DNA from: Geodermatophilus siccatus
GTDB taxonomy: Bacteria; Actinomycetota; Actinomycetes; Mycobacteriales; Geodermatophilaceae
Assembly: GCF_900103785.1 (NCBI RefSeq)
Contig: NZ_FNHE01000004.1
Span: 310,001-374,000 of the forward strand
Direction: 5' to 3'
Length of the DNA stretch: 64,000 nt
The notes below the pieces were generated by a model. It had not been told where the DNA came from, did no database searches, and saw nothing but the letters and a program-made list of their open reading frames with translations. Of the stretch, positions 9,419 through 18,647 are shown one piece after another (positions within the stretch are counted from its first letter, which is position 1; the number at the start of each line of letters is the position of its first letter). The translations under genes were made by a program, and so were the position numbers.

Positions 9419-10390
9419 TCAGCGGGAGGGGTCGAGGACGAGCTTGCCGGTGGTGCGGCGGGCGAGCAGGTCCTGGTGCGCCTCGCGGACGGCCGACAGC
9501 GGGTAGCGGCCGCCGACCACCGGGCGCAGCGCGCCGTCGGCCACCAGGGGCAGCAGCTCGGTCATGGCGTCGTCGAGCATCGCGGGCCGGGCCATGCAGT
9601 GGGCCAGCCAGAAGCCGACGACCGCGCGGCTCTTCTGCAGCAGCACCCCCGGCGGGACGGCGGCGGTCTCCTGGCGGGCGGCCATCCCGTAGGTGACCAC
9701 CCGGCCGAACGGGGCCAGCGCGGACAGCGAGCCGGCGAAGACGTTGCCGCCGGTCATCTCCAGGACGACGTCGACCGGGCGGCCGCCGTTGGCCTCGCGC
9801 AGCGCGGCGGTGAAGGCCCTGGGGTCGTCGTCGGCGAGGGCCGGGTCCACGGAGGCGTCAGCGCCGAGCTCCTCGGTGAGCGCCCGCTTCTCCGGGCTGG
9901 ACGCGGTGGCGATCACCCGGCCGGCGCCCCAGCGGCGGGCCAGCTGCACGGCCAGCGACCCGACGCCGCCGGCGCCGGCGATGACGACGACGGTCTCGCC
10001 GGCGGCCAGGTGGGCGCTGGTGCGCAGCAGGTGGTAGGCCGTGCTGCCCTGCAGGACGACGGCCAGCGCCTGCTCGTCGGTCACGCCGTCGGGCACCTGC
10101 CAGGTCAGCCGCGGGTGTGCGGCGACCTTCTCGGCGTAGCCGCCGCCGTCGAGCAGCCCGACCACCCGCGGGCCGCCGCCGGCCGGCGTCCCCACGAACT
10201 CCGCGCCCGGCACCAGCGGCAGCTGCTGGGCGGCGAGGTAGCTGTTCTCGATCTGGTGGGTGTCGGCGTAGTTGACGCCGGCGGTGGAGACGTCGAACAG
10301 CTGCTGACCCTCGCCCGGCGTGGGGTCGGGCAGGTCGACGACGTCGAGGACCTCGGGGCCGCCGAAGCGGGTGATCTGCACGGCTCGCAT
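9419..10390 (-). CDS. NADPH:quinone oxidoreductase-like zinc-independent MDR family enzyme
   Basis: A 323-residue medium-chain dehydrogenase/reductase. The N-terminal GroES-like fold starts MRAVQITRFGGPEVL, and the Rossmann fold carries AGAGGVGSLAVQLAR near residue 140. The cysteine/histidine set of zinc alcohol dehydrogenases is absent, as expected for quinone oxidoreductases using NADPH. The final segment HQDLLARRTTGKLVLDP is typical. The first 41 codons exist again as a broken copy at 13786-13908, in the same orientation, on the far side of the amidohydrolase gene. Confidence 0.92.
   Translation of the reverse strand: MRAVQITRFGGPEVLDVVDLPDPTPGEGQQLFDVSTAGVNYADTHQIENSYLAAQQLPLVPGAEFVGTPAGGGPRVVGLLDGGGYAEKVAAHPRLTWQVPDGVTDEQALAVVLQGSTAYHLLRTSAHLAAGETVVVIAGAGGVGSLAVQLARRWGAGRVIATASSPEKRALTEELGADASVDPALADDDPRAFTAALREANGGRPVDVVLEMTGGNVFAGSLSALAPFGRVVTYGMAARQETAAVPPGVLLQKSRAVVGFWLAHCMARPAMLDDAMTELLPLVADGALRPVVGGRYPLSAVREAHQDLLARRTTGKLVLDPSR
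10332..10375 (-). repeat. 44-bp exact direct repeat, copy in intact oxidoreductase gene
   Basis: Identical to 13859-13902 in the same orientation. The two copies lie 3527 bases apart and bracket the amidohydrolase gene. Confidence 0.9.
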
Positions 10391-10454
10391 GCAGCCGAGG
10401 CTAGGGCTCCACCCACGGGCAACGACGAGGGAGCCCGGACGGACGGGGCCGCGA

Positions 10455-13400
10455 TCACCCCTCGCAGCACGCCCGGTGCAGCCACTCCGGCTCGTGCCAC
10501 CAGTGCGTCCGGTCGTGAGGGTGGTCGCCGAGCCGCCAGCCGGGGGACGCTCCCGCGGGTGCCCGGACGAGCGCGGGGACGGCGGATGACCGGGCGCGCT
10601 CGTCGAACGGCGCGAGCAACCCGTCGACGGTGTGCAGCCGCCCGCCGACCATCACCTGCGCCACGTCCGCGGCCGCGCGGATGTCGGCGAGCGGATCGCC
10701 CCGGACGAAGGACAGGTCGGCCTGCGCGCCGGGCCGCACGACGCCGAGCCGGTCCTCCGCGCCCAGCCACCGGGCCGGGTTGCGGGTCGCCGTGACCAGC
10801 GCCTCGTACGGGGTGAAGCCGCCGCCGACCATGGCGCGCAGGTTGGCGTGCAGCGAGATGGCCACGTTGTCCAGCGGGGCGTCGGTGCCGGCGATGACGA
10901 ACCCGCCGCCGCGGTGGATGCGCAGGAGCATGTCGACGTTGCCGGCCAGCAGCGCGCGGGTGGTCGCCCCGGCCGGGCCTGCGGCCTGCGCCACCCGGTC
11001 CAGCAGCAGCTGGTACTCCCACGCCGGGTACAGGGTGCGGGTGCGCCGGTCCTCCACGAGTGCCGGGTCGTCGACGTGCACGACCGTGGAGGTGAACAGC
11101 GTCGGGGTGATCGACATCCCCGACGTGGTGAACAGGGCGACCACGTCGTCGTACGCCCGGCCGAGGCGGCTGACCGTGTGCGAGTAGCCCAGGCGGTTGG
11201 TGGCGCCGGTGTGCTCCATGCCGTCCATGCCGATCGTGGCGGCCGGGTAGAGGTAGTGCGACGTCAGCCGGAGCCCGAGGTCGTGGGCCAGCCGCACGGC
11301 GCGTCTCTGCAGCCGCACCGGCAGCCGCACGTAGGTCTTGACCAGGTCGTAGCGCAGCCGGCGGGCGCGGTGCATCTCCAGGTCCAGCTGCTCGGCCGAG
11401 AGCGTGGGCCGCATGAAGTTGTAGTAGACGCGCGAGCCGTCGATCGCCTCCCCTGTCGCGAACAGGCGCGGGCCGACCAGGGTGCCCGCGGTGAGCGCCT
11501 CGCGGGTCTCCTGCATCTGGTACGCGGGGTCGCCGGGCGAGCGGGTGGTGGTGATGCCGTAGCTGAGCCAGACCAGGCCCTGCCGGGCTCCCCAGGCCCG
11601 CCCGCGCAGGTGCCAGTGGACGTGGGCGTCGATGAGCCCCGGCATCACCGTGAGCCCGGAGGCGTCGACGTCGGGACGGCGGGCGGGGTCGTGCGGGCGC
11701 ACCGCGGCGATGCGCGACCCGTCGAGCACGACGTCCACGTCCGGGCGCAGCTGTCGCGCGACGCCGTCCCAGAGCCGGCCGGCGTGGACGGTGCGCGGCT
11801 CGCGCACGCTCGCCCGGGTGTAGGTGAGGTCCAGCGGCACCGTGGTCGCCGGGTTCCCGGCGATGGTCGTCCGCCGCAGCCGGCCGCCGCTGAGGTAGAG
11901 CAGGGTGCGCTCGTCGAGCCAGACCGGGGAGTCGGTGATCTCGCTGGTGACGGCGCGCGGCGTGCCGGCGGGGCGGCCGGTCGGGCCGACCGGCACGACG
12001 TGCAGCAGGCTCTCGACGACGAAGGCCAGGTGCCGCCCGTCGGGGGAGAAGACCGGCCCGTCGTCGCCGCGCGTCGACAGCGAGCGGAACGGCATCGGCT
12101 CGACGTACTCGAGGGCGCCGGAGGCGACGTCGACGAACAGCAGTTGGCTGGTGCCCTCCCGGAAGCGCCCGGAGAACGGCTTGACCGCGGCCAGGACCAG
12201 CGTGCGCCCGTCGGGGGACCAGCTCATCCGGCCGGGCTGGAACAGGGCCGGCGTGACCGGTCGCGCCTGCAGGGTGTCCAGGTCGAGGATGCTGCCGACG
12301 CCGTTCTGGTCCTGGTAGGCGACCTGCCGGCCGTCGGGGGAGAAGCGCGGCGCCGTCTGCGCGCCGGGCAGGGCGGTGATCCGGCGGTCGGTGCCGGTGC
12401 CGAGGTCGTGCAGCCACAGGTCGGCCTCCCCGGCCCGGTCGCTGGCGTAGACCAGGCTCCGGCCGTCCGGGGCGAAGTCGGGGTCGGAGGAGAAGTACCC
12501 GTCGGCGACCCGTCGGCGCGGTCGGCCGCTCCCGGCCACGTCGGCGGTCCACAGCGCGTTCAGGGCCCGGAAGGCGATCCGGCGACCGTCGCGCGACGCG
12601 ACCGGGCCGGCGATGCCGAGCGCCTGCCGCGTGCCCGTGGAGCCGAGGTCGGGGCGCCGGGGCTCCGGGCGACGCGTCCGCACGGGCACGACCGCGGTGA
12701 ACGGGACCTCGCCGGGGGACCCGTCGACCAGCTGCCGCCAGATGCGCCCGTCGGCGGTGTAGACGAGCTCGTCGTCGGACGACCACGACGGCGGGAGGGC
12801 GAAGACGTCGCGTCCCTGGGTGACCTGCTTGCCGTCGACCACGAGGTCGCTGCGTGCGCCGGTCAGGCGCACGTGCGCGAGCCGGCCCGATCCGGGCGAG
12901 TACGACGGGCCGTGGACGGAGCTGCCCTCGACGGTCGGCACGAGCGTGCGGCGGGCCCCGCCGGCGAGGACCACCTCGTCGATGCGGTTCGCGTCGACGG
13001 TGAAGGCGACCCGGGCGCCGTCGGGCGACACCGTCGGCTCCGCGTCCTCACCCGGACCGCCGGTGACGCCGCGGACCTGTCCGGTCGCGAGGTCGAGCAG
13101 GTGGATGTCGTACGTGCCGGCACCGGCGCGATCGGAGGAGAGCAGCAGCCCCGAGCCGTCGGGCAGCCACCGCGGCTCCCGGTGGTCGTACGGGCCGGAG
13201 GTGTGCTGCGTGAGCCCGCTGCCGTCGGCACGGATCGTCCACAGGTGGAAGTTGCCGTCGCGGTAGGACTGGAACGCGATCGTCCGCCCGTCCGGCGACC
13301 AGGCGGGCCGGGTGGCGTCCTGCAGGTCGTCGGTGAGCCGTCGGGCCGGGCCGCCGCCCATGGGCAGCACCCAGATCGACACCACCAGGTCGAGGGCGAG

Positions 13401-13613
13401 CTCCCGTCCGCCGGGCGATGCGGCGACCATGACGTTGGTGCCCTGCCGCAGCGTCGTGGGGAGGTCGTCCACCGCTCGCGCGGGCGGAGCCCACGGGATC
13501 GGCAGTGCGGCGGCCGCGGCGAGCAGTCCGCCGGCCTGCAGCACGCGCCGCCGGGTGATCCCGGCGGAGGAGCCCGGTACGTCGTCGCTCGGGCGCTGGA
13601 ACCGGTCCGGCAC
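10455..13613 (-). CDS. Tat-exported TolB-like beta-propeller / amidohydrolase fusion
   Basis: A 1052-residue two-part enzyme. GTG 13613 has an ideal AGGAGG site 5 bases before it, so I prefer it to GTG 13670 upstream. A twin-arginine signal (ITRRRVLQAGGLLAAAAALP) lies near residues 18-40. About 45-620 contains many PD40/WD40-type repeats (SPDGR, DLWLHDL), forming one or two propellers. About 630-1030 is an amidohydrolase domain with metal-binding AHVHWH, a downstream SHYL and EHTG, and GTDAP. The family includes exported prolidase/imidazolonepropionase-like hydrolases whose substrates are mostly unknown. The gene is alone and is bracketed by direct repeats of the oxidoreductase gene start. 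Confidence 0.9.
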   Translation of the reverse strand: MPDRFQRPSDDVPGSSAGITRRRVLQAGGLLAAAAALPIPWAPPARAVDDLPTTLRQGTNVMVAASPGGRELALDLVVSIWVLPMGGGPARRLTDDLQDATRPAWSPDGRTIAFQSYRDGNFHLWTIRADGSGLTQHTSGPYDHREPRWLPDGSGLLLSSDRAGAGTYDIHLLDLATGQVRGVTGGPGEDAEPTVSPDGARVAFTVDANRIDEVVLAGGARRTLVPTVEGSSVHGPSYSPGSGRLAHVRLTGARSDLVVDGKQVTQGRDVFALPPSWSSDDELVYTADGRIWRQLVDGSPGEVPFTAVVPVRTRRPEPRRPDLGSTGTRQALGIAGPVASRDGRRIAFRALNALWTADVAGSGRPRRRVADGYFSSDPDFAPDGRSLVYASDRAGEADLWLHDLGTGTDRRITALPGAQTAPRFSPDGRQVAYQDQNGVGSILDLDTLQARPVTPALFQPGRMSWSPDGRTLVLAAVKPFSGRFREGTSQLLFVDVASGALEYVEPMPFRSLSTRGDDGPVFSPDGRHLAFVVESLLHVVPVGPTGRPAGTPRAVTSEITDSPVWLDERTLLYLSGGRLRRTTIAGNPATTVPLDLTYTRASVREPRTVHAGRLWDGVARQLRPDVDVVLDGSRIAAVRPHDPARRPDVDASGLTVMPGLIDAHVHWHLRGRAWGARQGLVWLSYGITTTRSPGDPAYQMQETREALTAGTLVGPRLFATGEAIDGSRVYYNFMRPTLSAEQLDLEMHRARRLRYDLVKTYVRLPVRLQRRAVRLAHDLGLRLTSHYLYPAATIGMDGMEHTGATNRLGYSHTVSRLGRAYDDVVALFTTSGMSITPTLFTSTVVHVDDPALVEDRRTRTLYPAWEYQLLLDRVAQAAGPAGATTRALLAGNVDMLLRIHRGGGFVIAGTDAPLDNVAISLHANLRAMVGGGFTPYEALVTATRNPARWLGAEDRLGVVRPGAQADLSFVRGDPLADIRAAADVAQVMVGGRLHTVDGLLAPFDERARSSAVPALVRAPAGASPGWRLGDHPHDRTHWWHEPEWLHRACCEG

Positions 13614-13785
13614 GAGGGCCTCCTGCGGCCGCCCACCCCCTCGTGTCCCCGGGTGGGGACGATGGGTCACCGGGCATCCTCCCGCTGCCCACAGCGGCGC
13701 GTCGAGGGCCCGTCACGATGTGCGGTCGCAGCCAGCTGCCGTGCCACCGGCGGAGCCTGCGGTCGGCTCGACGAGCGGGCCGGTG

Positions 13786-13908
13786 ATGAGTGTCGGCGCA
13801 TGCCACGCCAGCCGCTGGAACCTCGTGGAGCCGGCCGTCGCCGGGGACGGGATCGGGGAGGTCGACGACGTCGAGGACCTCGGGGCCGCCGAAGCGGGTG
13901 ATCCGCAC
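13786..13908 (-). pseudogene. 5' remnant of a second quinone oxidoreductase gene
   Basis: Translation from GTG 13908 gives VRITRFGGPEVLDVVDLPDP and then a diverging stretch up to VACADTH, matching the first 45 or so residues of the intact gene at 10390. After this the similarity stops and the frame enters unrelated sequence, so no enzyme can be made. Bases 13859-13902 are identical to 10332-10375. It is best read as the remains of a duplicated gene start. Confidence 0.75.
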
Positions 13909-14177
13909 AGCCGGCCTGGCAGATCTGCCTGACGGGGTCCGGGCGGCTGGACCCCGCGAACAGCGACGGTGCTCAGCGCCTCGTCCGCCAGCGGAACGCG
14001 ACCACCCCGTGACGCATCCGGGTGGGCACTCGAAGCGCCCGGACCCCCGGCGACGAAACCCCTCGGTACGCGACGGCCGGCCGCGATCCTCGTGCCGGGG
14101 ACCGCCCCGTGGCGGTGCGGCGGACGACGGCCTGCCTGGTCCCCCATCCCATCCAGTGCCGAGCCCGGGAGACAGGA

Positions 14178-15002
14178 ATGAGCAGCATCACGACCGCTGA
14201 CGGCACCGAGATCTTCTACAAGGACTGGGGCACGGGCCAGCCCATCGTGTTCAGCCACGGCTGGCCGCTGTCGGCCGACGACTGGGACACGCAGCTGCTG
14301 TTCTTCCTGCGGCAGGGCTACCGGGTCATCGCGCACGACCGGCGCGGACACGGCCGCTCGAGCCAGACCGGGCACGGGCACGACATGGACCACTACGCCG
14401 ACGACCTGGCCGCCCTGACCGAGCACCTGGACCTGCGGGACGCCGTGCACGTCGGACACTCCACCGGTGGTGGGGAGGTCGTCCACCACATCGCTCGCCA
14501 CGGCGAGGACCGCGTGGCGAAGGCGGCCATCCTCAGCGCGGTGCCCCCGCTCATGGTGCAGACCGAGGACAACCCGGGCGGCCTGCCCAAGAGCGTGTTC
14601 GACGACCTGCAGGCCCAGCTGGCCGCCAACCGCTCGGAGTTCTACCGCGCGCTGCCGGCCGGGCCGTTCTACGGGTTCAACCGGCCCGGGGTCGAGCCGT
14701 CCGAGGCCATCATCCAGAACTGGTGGCGGCAGGGGATGATGGGCGGCGCGAAGGCGCACTACGACGGGATCGTGGCCTTCTCGCAGACCGACTTCACCGA
14801 GGACCTGCGGAAGATCACGGTGCCGGTGCTGGTCATGCACGGCGACGACGACCAGATCGTCCCGTACGCCGACTCGGCACCGCTGTCAGCGGAGCTGCTG
14901 CAGAACGGGACCCTGAAGACCTACGCGGGCTTCCCGCACGGTATGCCGACGACGCAGGCCGAGACGATCAACGCCGACCTGCTGGAGTTCATCCGGTCCT
15001 GA
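14178..15002 (+). CDS. Alpha/beta hydrolase, non-heme haloperoxidase / arylesterase family
   Basis: A 274-residue cytoplasmic hydrolase with the cofactor-free haloperoxidase pattern. It begins [19 protein letters not shown]. The oxyanion region is [12 protein letters not shown], the nucleophile is Ser95 in GHSTGGGE, the acid Asp lies in [13 protein letters not shown] near 222, and the His in FPHGMPTT near 251. Members hydrolyse esters and form peracids; the physiological substrate is unknown. ATG 14178 is preceded by a GGGAGACAGGA stretch. A small hairpin at 13933-13956 lies upstream. The gene stands alone. Confidence 0.92.
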   Translation: MSSITTADGTEIFYKDWGTGQPIVFSHGWPLSADDWDTQLLFFLRQGYRVIAHDRRGHGRSSQTGHGHDMDHYADDLAALTEHLDLRDAVHVGHSTGGGEVVHHIARHGEDRVAKAAILSAVPPLMVQTEDNPGGLPKSVFDDLQAQLAANRSEFYRALPAGPFYGFNRPGVEPSEAIIQNWWRQGMMGGAKAHYDGIVAFSQTDFTEDLRKITVPVLVMHGDDDQIVPYADSAPLSAELLQNGTLKTYAGFPHGMPTTQAETINADLLEFIRS

Positions 15003-15106
15003 CCGGTCCCGGCGCCGTCACACTGCCCGTCGTCCGGCCGTCGGGGACCGGGTCCCGCCCCGGTCCCGTGCCGAGGGATGCTGGACCCGTCGGCCCTGAG
15101 CGTGTC

Positions 15107-16378
15107 ATGGCCCGATCAGGGTGCCGGCGACCGGGAACGACGGAGGAGGGCCTCATTCCGGCTGACCAGATCCTGGACGAGGCGACGCGGATCGCCGATC
15201 TGCTGCTCGACGTCCAGACGCGGGTGAACGGGCAGATCGACGCCGCGCTGACCGAGCTGCTGCCCGGGGTCCAGCAGCGACTGGGCGTCTCGCCGGCGGA
15301 CGGCGTCGACCCCTCCGGCCTGGTGAACACCAGGATCACCGGTCTGAGCGTCGTGGTGACCCCGGCCGCGGTCGCCACCGTCGTCCCGCTGCCGGCCGGG
15401 TCCGCCGCCACGACGCGGGCCGGGCGTCGCGCCGTGACCGAGATCGTCGCCGGCCGCGACGACCGCCTGGCCGTCATCGCCGGCCCCTGCTCGATCCACG
15501 ACCCGGAGGCCGCGCTGGAGTACGCCGCCTTCCTCGTCCGCATGCGGGAGCGGCACGGCGACGACCTCGAGATCCTGATGCGGACCTACACCGAGAAGCC
15601 GCGGACCGAGGTCGACTGGAAGGGGTTCGCCTACGACCCGTTCCTCGACGGGTCCAGCCGGATCAGCGTCGGGCTGGTCGCGACCCGGCTGCTCATGTGC
15701 CGCATCACGGCCCTGGGCGTGCCGGTGGCGGCCGAGCCGCTGAACGCGCTCACGCCGCAGTACGTCAACGGACTGGTCACCTACAACGGCGTCGGCGCGC
15801 GCAACGTCACCGACCAGACCGCCCGGGAGCGGGTGTCGGGCTTCTCGTCCGTCGTCGGCTTCAAGAACTCCCCGGAGGGCAGCATCGACGCCGCCGTCTC
15901 GGCCGTGCTGACCGCGCGGGCCCCGCACGAGTTCCTCGGCGTCGACCACCACGGCGTGAGCGCCCAGCTGTCGACGACCGGCAACGACACCGCCCACGTG
16001 ATCCTGCGCGGGAACAAGGACGGCCCCAACCACTCCGCCGCGCACATCGCCGAGACGAAGCGGAAGCTGGCGCAGCGCGGGTTGCCGGAGGTGGTCGTCG
16101 TCGACGCCTCCCACGGCAACAGCCAGAAGGACCACCGGCGCCAGATCCACGTCGTGCGGGACCTGGCCGGGCAGGTCGCCGGCGGTGAGCGGGCGATCCG
16201 CGGCGTGATGGTGGAGAGCAACCTCGTCGCCGGGCGGCAGGACCTCGACCGCCGGCACCCCGAGCGGCTGGAGTACGGCCTGAGCGTCACCGACGCCTGC
16301 GTCGACCCCGGGACGACGGAGGTCATGCTGGCCGAGCTGGCCGGGGCGGTGCGGTCACGGCGGTCCGGGGACCGCTGA
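15107..16378 (+). CDS. 3-deoxy-7-phosphoheptulonate (DAHP) synthase, type I
   Basis: First enzyme of the shikimate pathway: condenses phosphoenolpyruvate with erythrose 4-phosphate. Type I (AroFGH-like) motifs are clear: AGPCSIHDP, RTYTEKPRTEVDWKG, the GARNVTDQTARE segment, GFKNSPEG, and a metal-binding DASHGNSQKDH near the end. From ATG 15107 it is 423 residues, about 70 longer than the 350-residue enterobacterial enzymes; the extra N-terminal part (IADLLLDVQTRVNGQIDAAL) is predicted helical. An alternative start is ATT 15155, which has an ideal GGAGGAGGG site while ATG 15107 has none. Most actinobacteria use type II DAHP synthase for the main pathway, so this may be an accessory copy; no other aromatic genes are nearby. 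Confidence 0.9.
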   Translation: MARSGCRRPGTTEEGLIPADQILDEATRIADLLLDVQTRVNGQIDAALTELLPGVQQRLGVSPADGVDPSGLVNTRITGLSVVVTPAAVATVVPLPAGSAATTRAGRRAVTEIVAGRDDRLAVIAGPCSIHDPEAALEYAAFLVRMRERHGDDLEILMRTYTEKPRTEVDWKGFAYDPFLDGSSRISVGLVATRLLMCRITALGVPVAAEPLNALTPQYVNGLVTYNGVGARNVTDQTARERVSGFSSVVGFKNSPEGSIDAAVSAVLTARAPHEFLGVDHHGVSAQLSTTGNDTAHVILRGNKDGPNHSAAHIAETKRKLAQRGLPEVVVVDASHGNSQKDHRRQIHVVRDLAGQVAGGERAIRGVMVESNLVAGRQDLDRRHPERLEYGLSVTDACVDPGTTEVMLAELAGAVRSRRSGDR

Positions 16379-16394
16379 CGGAGCGCCGCCGAGC

Positions 16395-17093
16395 TCAGCC
16401 CTGCTGTCCCTCCCCGGCCGGGAGCTCCGGGGCGTCGAGGAGCACGACGAGGTCCGCCCGTTCCCTCGATGCCTCGACGACCTCGCCGTTGGGCAGGTCG
16501 ACGGTCTGCACCCAGTCCTCGGAGGACCGGCGCTCGTGGCCGTGGGACAGGCGGCGACGGAGGAGCCGGCCTGTGCGCACCTCGGGGGGCACGTCGAGGT
16601 ACCAGACCTGGTCCAGGCACGGCCGGACCTCGTCCCACCCGTGGTCCTGCACGAGCAGGTAGTTGCCCTCGGTGAGGACCAGCGGCGTGTCCGGGGGCAC
16701 CGGGACGGCGCTGCCGATGGCCTCCTCCAGGTCGCGGTCGAACACGGGGCCGTAGACCGTGCGGTCGGACGGCGTCCGCAGCCGCCGGAGCAGGGCGACG
16801 TAGCCGTCGACGTCGAAGGTGTCGGGAGCGCCCTTGCGGTCCCGGCGCCCCAGCCGCAGCAGCTCCTGGTTGGCGTAGTGGAAGCCGTCCATCCCCACCA
16901 GCGCGACCCGCTCGCCGAGTGCCTCGACCAGTGCCGCGCAGACGGTCGACTTGCCCGCCCCCGGCGCGCCGGTGATGCCGAGCAGCCGCCGCCCTCCGGA
17001 CGCCAGGGCCGTGGCCCGGTCGACCAACTGCTGCACCGTCTCGCGGACGACGGGCGGCGCGCCCGCGCCGGACGTCGCGACTGGCTCCTGCAC
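16395..17093 (-). CDS. Nucleoside/nucleotide kinase family protein (P-loop, uridine kinase-like)
   Basis: A 232-residue P-loop kinase. The Walker A motif GAPGAGKST lies near residue 44. GMDGFHYANQEL follows as the substrate region, with a VYGPVFDRDLEEA segment and LVLTEGNYLLV as the Walker B-like strand. The pattern matches the uridine kinase/PanK-like family annotated only as nucleoside/nucleotide kinase; the phosphate acceptor is uncertain (nucleoside or sugar). GTG 17093 is preceded by GAGAGGGGA. It follows dimethylargininase by 47 bases on the same strand and may be the last gene of a run that begins with oleA. Confidence 0.85.
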   Translation of the reverse strand: MQEPVATSGAGAPPVVRETVQQLVDRATALASGGRRLLGITGAPGAGKSTVCAALVEALGERVALVGMDGFHYANQELLRLGRRDRKGAPDTFDVDGYVALLRRLRTPSDRTVYGPVFDRDLEEAIGSAVPVPPDTPLVLTEGNYLLVQDHGWDEVRPCLDQVWYLDVPPEVRTGRLLRRRLSHGHERRSSEDWVQTVDLPNGEVVEASRERADLVVLLDAPELPAGEGQQG

Positions 17094-17140
17094 TGGCGAG
17101 GTCCCCTCTCCCGGCACCCGTGGTCGCAGCGGGCCCGCGG

Positions 17141-17905
17141 TCAGCCTCGCAGGCGCACGGACAGGCAGGTCACGCAGCCCTCGAGCTTCTCGAACTCGGT
17201 CACGTCCACCGCGACGACGCGCAGGCCGCGCCCCTCGAGCAGCGCCCGGGTGGCCGGCGCGCTCGAGGACATCAGCACCGTCGTGCCGTCGAGCAGGACG
17301 ACGTGCGACCCCTCCTCCTCGGGGACGGCGAGGAACCCGGGCCAGCCGGCGGGGTCGTCGACCAGCGGCTCGAACCCGACCACCGTGCCGTCCGGCAGCG
17401 CGGTGACGCCGGACTTGAGGTGCAGGACCCGGGTGACCGGGACGCCCACCACCTCCGCGCCCAGGGGAGCGAGCAGCGCGGCGAGCTGCGCCAGACCGGC
17501 CTCGTTCGTGCGCCCGCCCAGCCCGACCCACACGGTGCCGTCGTGCTTCAGGACGTCGCCGCCGTCGAGCGTCCCGGGCGCCTCGATCCGGGCGATCCGG
17601 TAGCCGAGGGCCGCCAGCGTCCGCTCGGTCCCCGCGGTCTCGGGCCTGCGCTCGTCCGCGCCCGGCCGGGACACGACGGCGAGGTCGCCGTGGACGACGA
17701 CCGTGTCCTCCACGAACACCGCGTCGGGGCAGTCGTCGGCGGGCGGCACCTCGATCGTCTCCCAGCCCTCGGCCCGCAGCGCGTCGACGTAGCCCTGCCA
17801 CTGGCGCAGCGCCAGCTCGCCGTCGACGGGCGTGCGAGGGATGTGGGTGACCAGCCCGTCGGCCAACCGGGGGCCGGGACGACGGACCAGCGCGCGCTTC
17901 CGCAT
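17141..17905 (-). CDS. N(G),N(G)-dimethylarginine dimethylaminohydrolase (dimethylargininase)
   Basis: Hydrolyses methylated arginines to citrulline and methylamines. The 254-residue length and motifs fit DDAH of the amidinotransferase superfamily: DAVFVEDT (substrate-binding acidic residues near 66), TLDGGDVL, His162 in LHLKSG, and the nucleophile Cys247 in EGCVTCLSVR at the C-terminus. ATG 17905 is followed at once by family sequence. In bacteria the enzyme uses methylarginines or asymmetric guanidines as nitrogen sources; with no transporter nearby, that role is inferred. Confidence 0.92.
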   Translation of the reverse strand: MRKRALVRRPGPRLADGLVTHIPRTPVDGELALRQWQGYVDALRAEGWETIEVPPADDCPDAVFVEDTVVVHGDLAVVSRPGADERRPETAGTERTLAALGYRIARIEAPGTLDGGDVLKHDGTVWVGLGGRTNEAGLAQLAALLAPLGAEVVGVPVTRVLHLKSGVTALPDGTVVGFEPLVDDPAGWPGFLAVPEEEGSHVVLLDGTTVLMSSSAPATRALLEGRGLRVVAVDVTEFEKLEGCVTCLSVRLRG

Positions 17906-17959
17906 GCGGGGGATCGTGGCAGGGGACTGCGCGGCCGACCCGCGCCGGGGCAGCGGCTC

Positions 17960-18610
17960 TCAGGCCAGGCGGGCACCCACGACCGCGGCACCGGGACCCT
18001 CCAGCGCCTCCAGGCCGGCGCGTCGCCCCGCCGCGACCAGCAGCAGGTCGACGTCTGTCCCGCGCAGCTCGGCCCCGTCGCCGAGGGTCCACCCGGTGTC
18101 GGTCGAGACCAGTCGCACCCCGGCCAGCCGCCGCGGCCCGCCCATGAACCGGTTGGTGGCGACGTAGGCCAGGCAGTCGGCCACCACGTCGGGAGGCGAC
18201 ACGTGGCGCCGGCCCAGGGGCCGGGCGATGTCCTGACCGTGCACGACGAGGTCCATGAGCGGGTCCCTCGGGGTGCTGCCGGGGAACCTCCGCGTGGAGC
18301 CCGCGCTCTCGCGCAGCTGCGCGACCAGCTCCTCGGGTCCGTACGCCGCGGACCGCTGCGCCGCCAGGTCGACCGCCACCCGGTCGAAGCTGCCGCGCGC
18401 CCGCACCGCCGCGCGCAGCAGGCGGGGCACGGTGATCCTCGTCGTGACCGTGAGGTGGGCGACGACGTCGCGCACCGTCCAGGCGGCACACAGCGACGGC
18501 GTCGTCCACCCCTCGTCGGGGAGGTCGGTGACGAGGTCGGCGACGCGGTGCCGCTCGGCGGCCACCGCCGCGTCGACGGCGGCGCGGGACAGGGGAGGCG
18601 GGGTGCTCAT
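17960..18610 (-). CDS. Maleylpyruvate isomerase family mycothiol-dependent protein (DinB-like)
   Basis: A 216-residue protein of the mycothiol-dependent maleylpyruvate isomerase superfamily. The N-terminal four-helix DinB-like domain begins with an AAERHRVADLVTDL stretch, followed by TPSLCAAWTVRDVVAHL, where the histidine is one of the usual metal ligands. DLVVHGQDIARPLG gives another ligand, and a small C-terminal domain follows (about 150-216). Members use mycothiol as cofactor for isomerisation or detoxification; many are uncharacterised. ATG 18610 is chosen over the in-frame GTG-rich upstream start at 18631, which lies closer to the oleD stop. It follows oleD by 37 bases. Confidence 0.85.
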   Translation of the reverse strand: MSTPPPLSRAAVDAAVAAERHRVADLVTDLPDEGWTTPSLCAAWTVRDVVAHLTVTTRITVPRLLRAAVRARGSFDRVAVDLAAQRSAAYGPEELVAQLRESAGSTRRFPGSTPRDPLMDLVVHGQDIARPLGRRHVSPPDVVADCLAYVATNRFMGGPRRLAGVRLVSTDTGWTLGDGAELRGTDVDLLLVAAGRRAGLEALEGPGAAVVGARLA

Positions 18611-18647
18611 GGGTGTTCCGACTCCGACCACCCCGCGAACTCGTCGG

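Noticed and set aside
13926-14177. Continuation of the broken oxidoreductase or another gene upstream of the alpha/beta hydrolase
   Set aside because: No similarity beyond the 41-codon remnant; only a small hairpin at 13933-13956 is visible.
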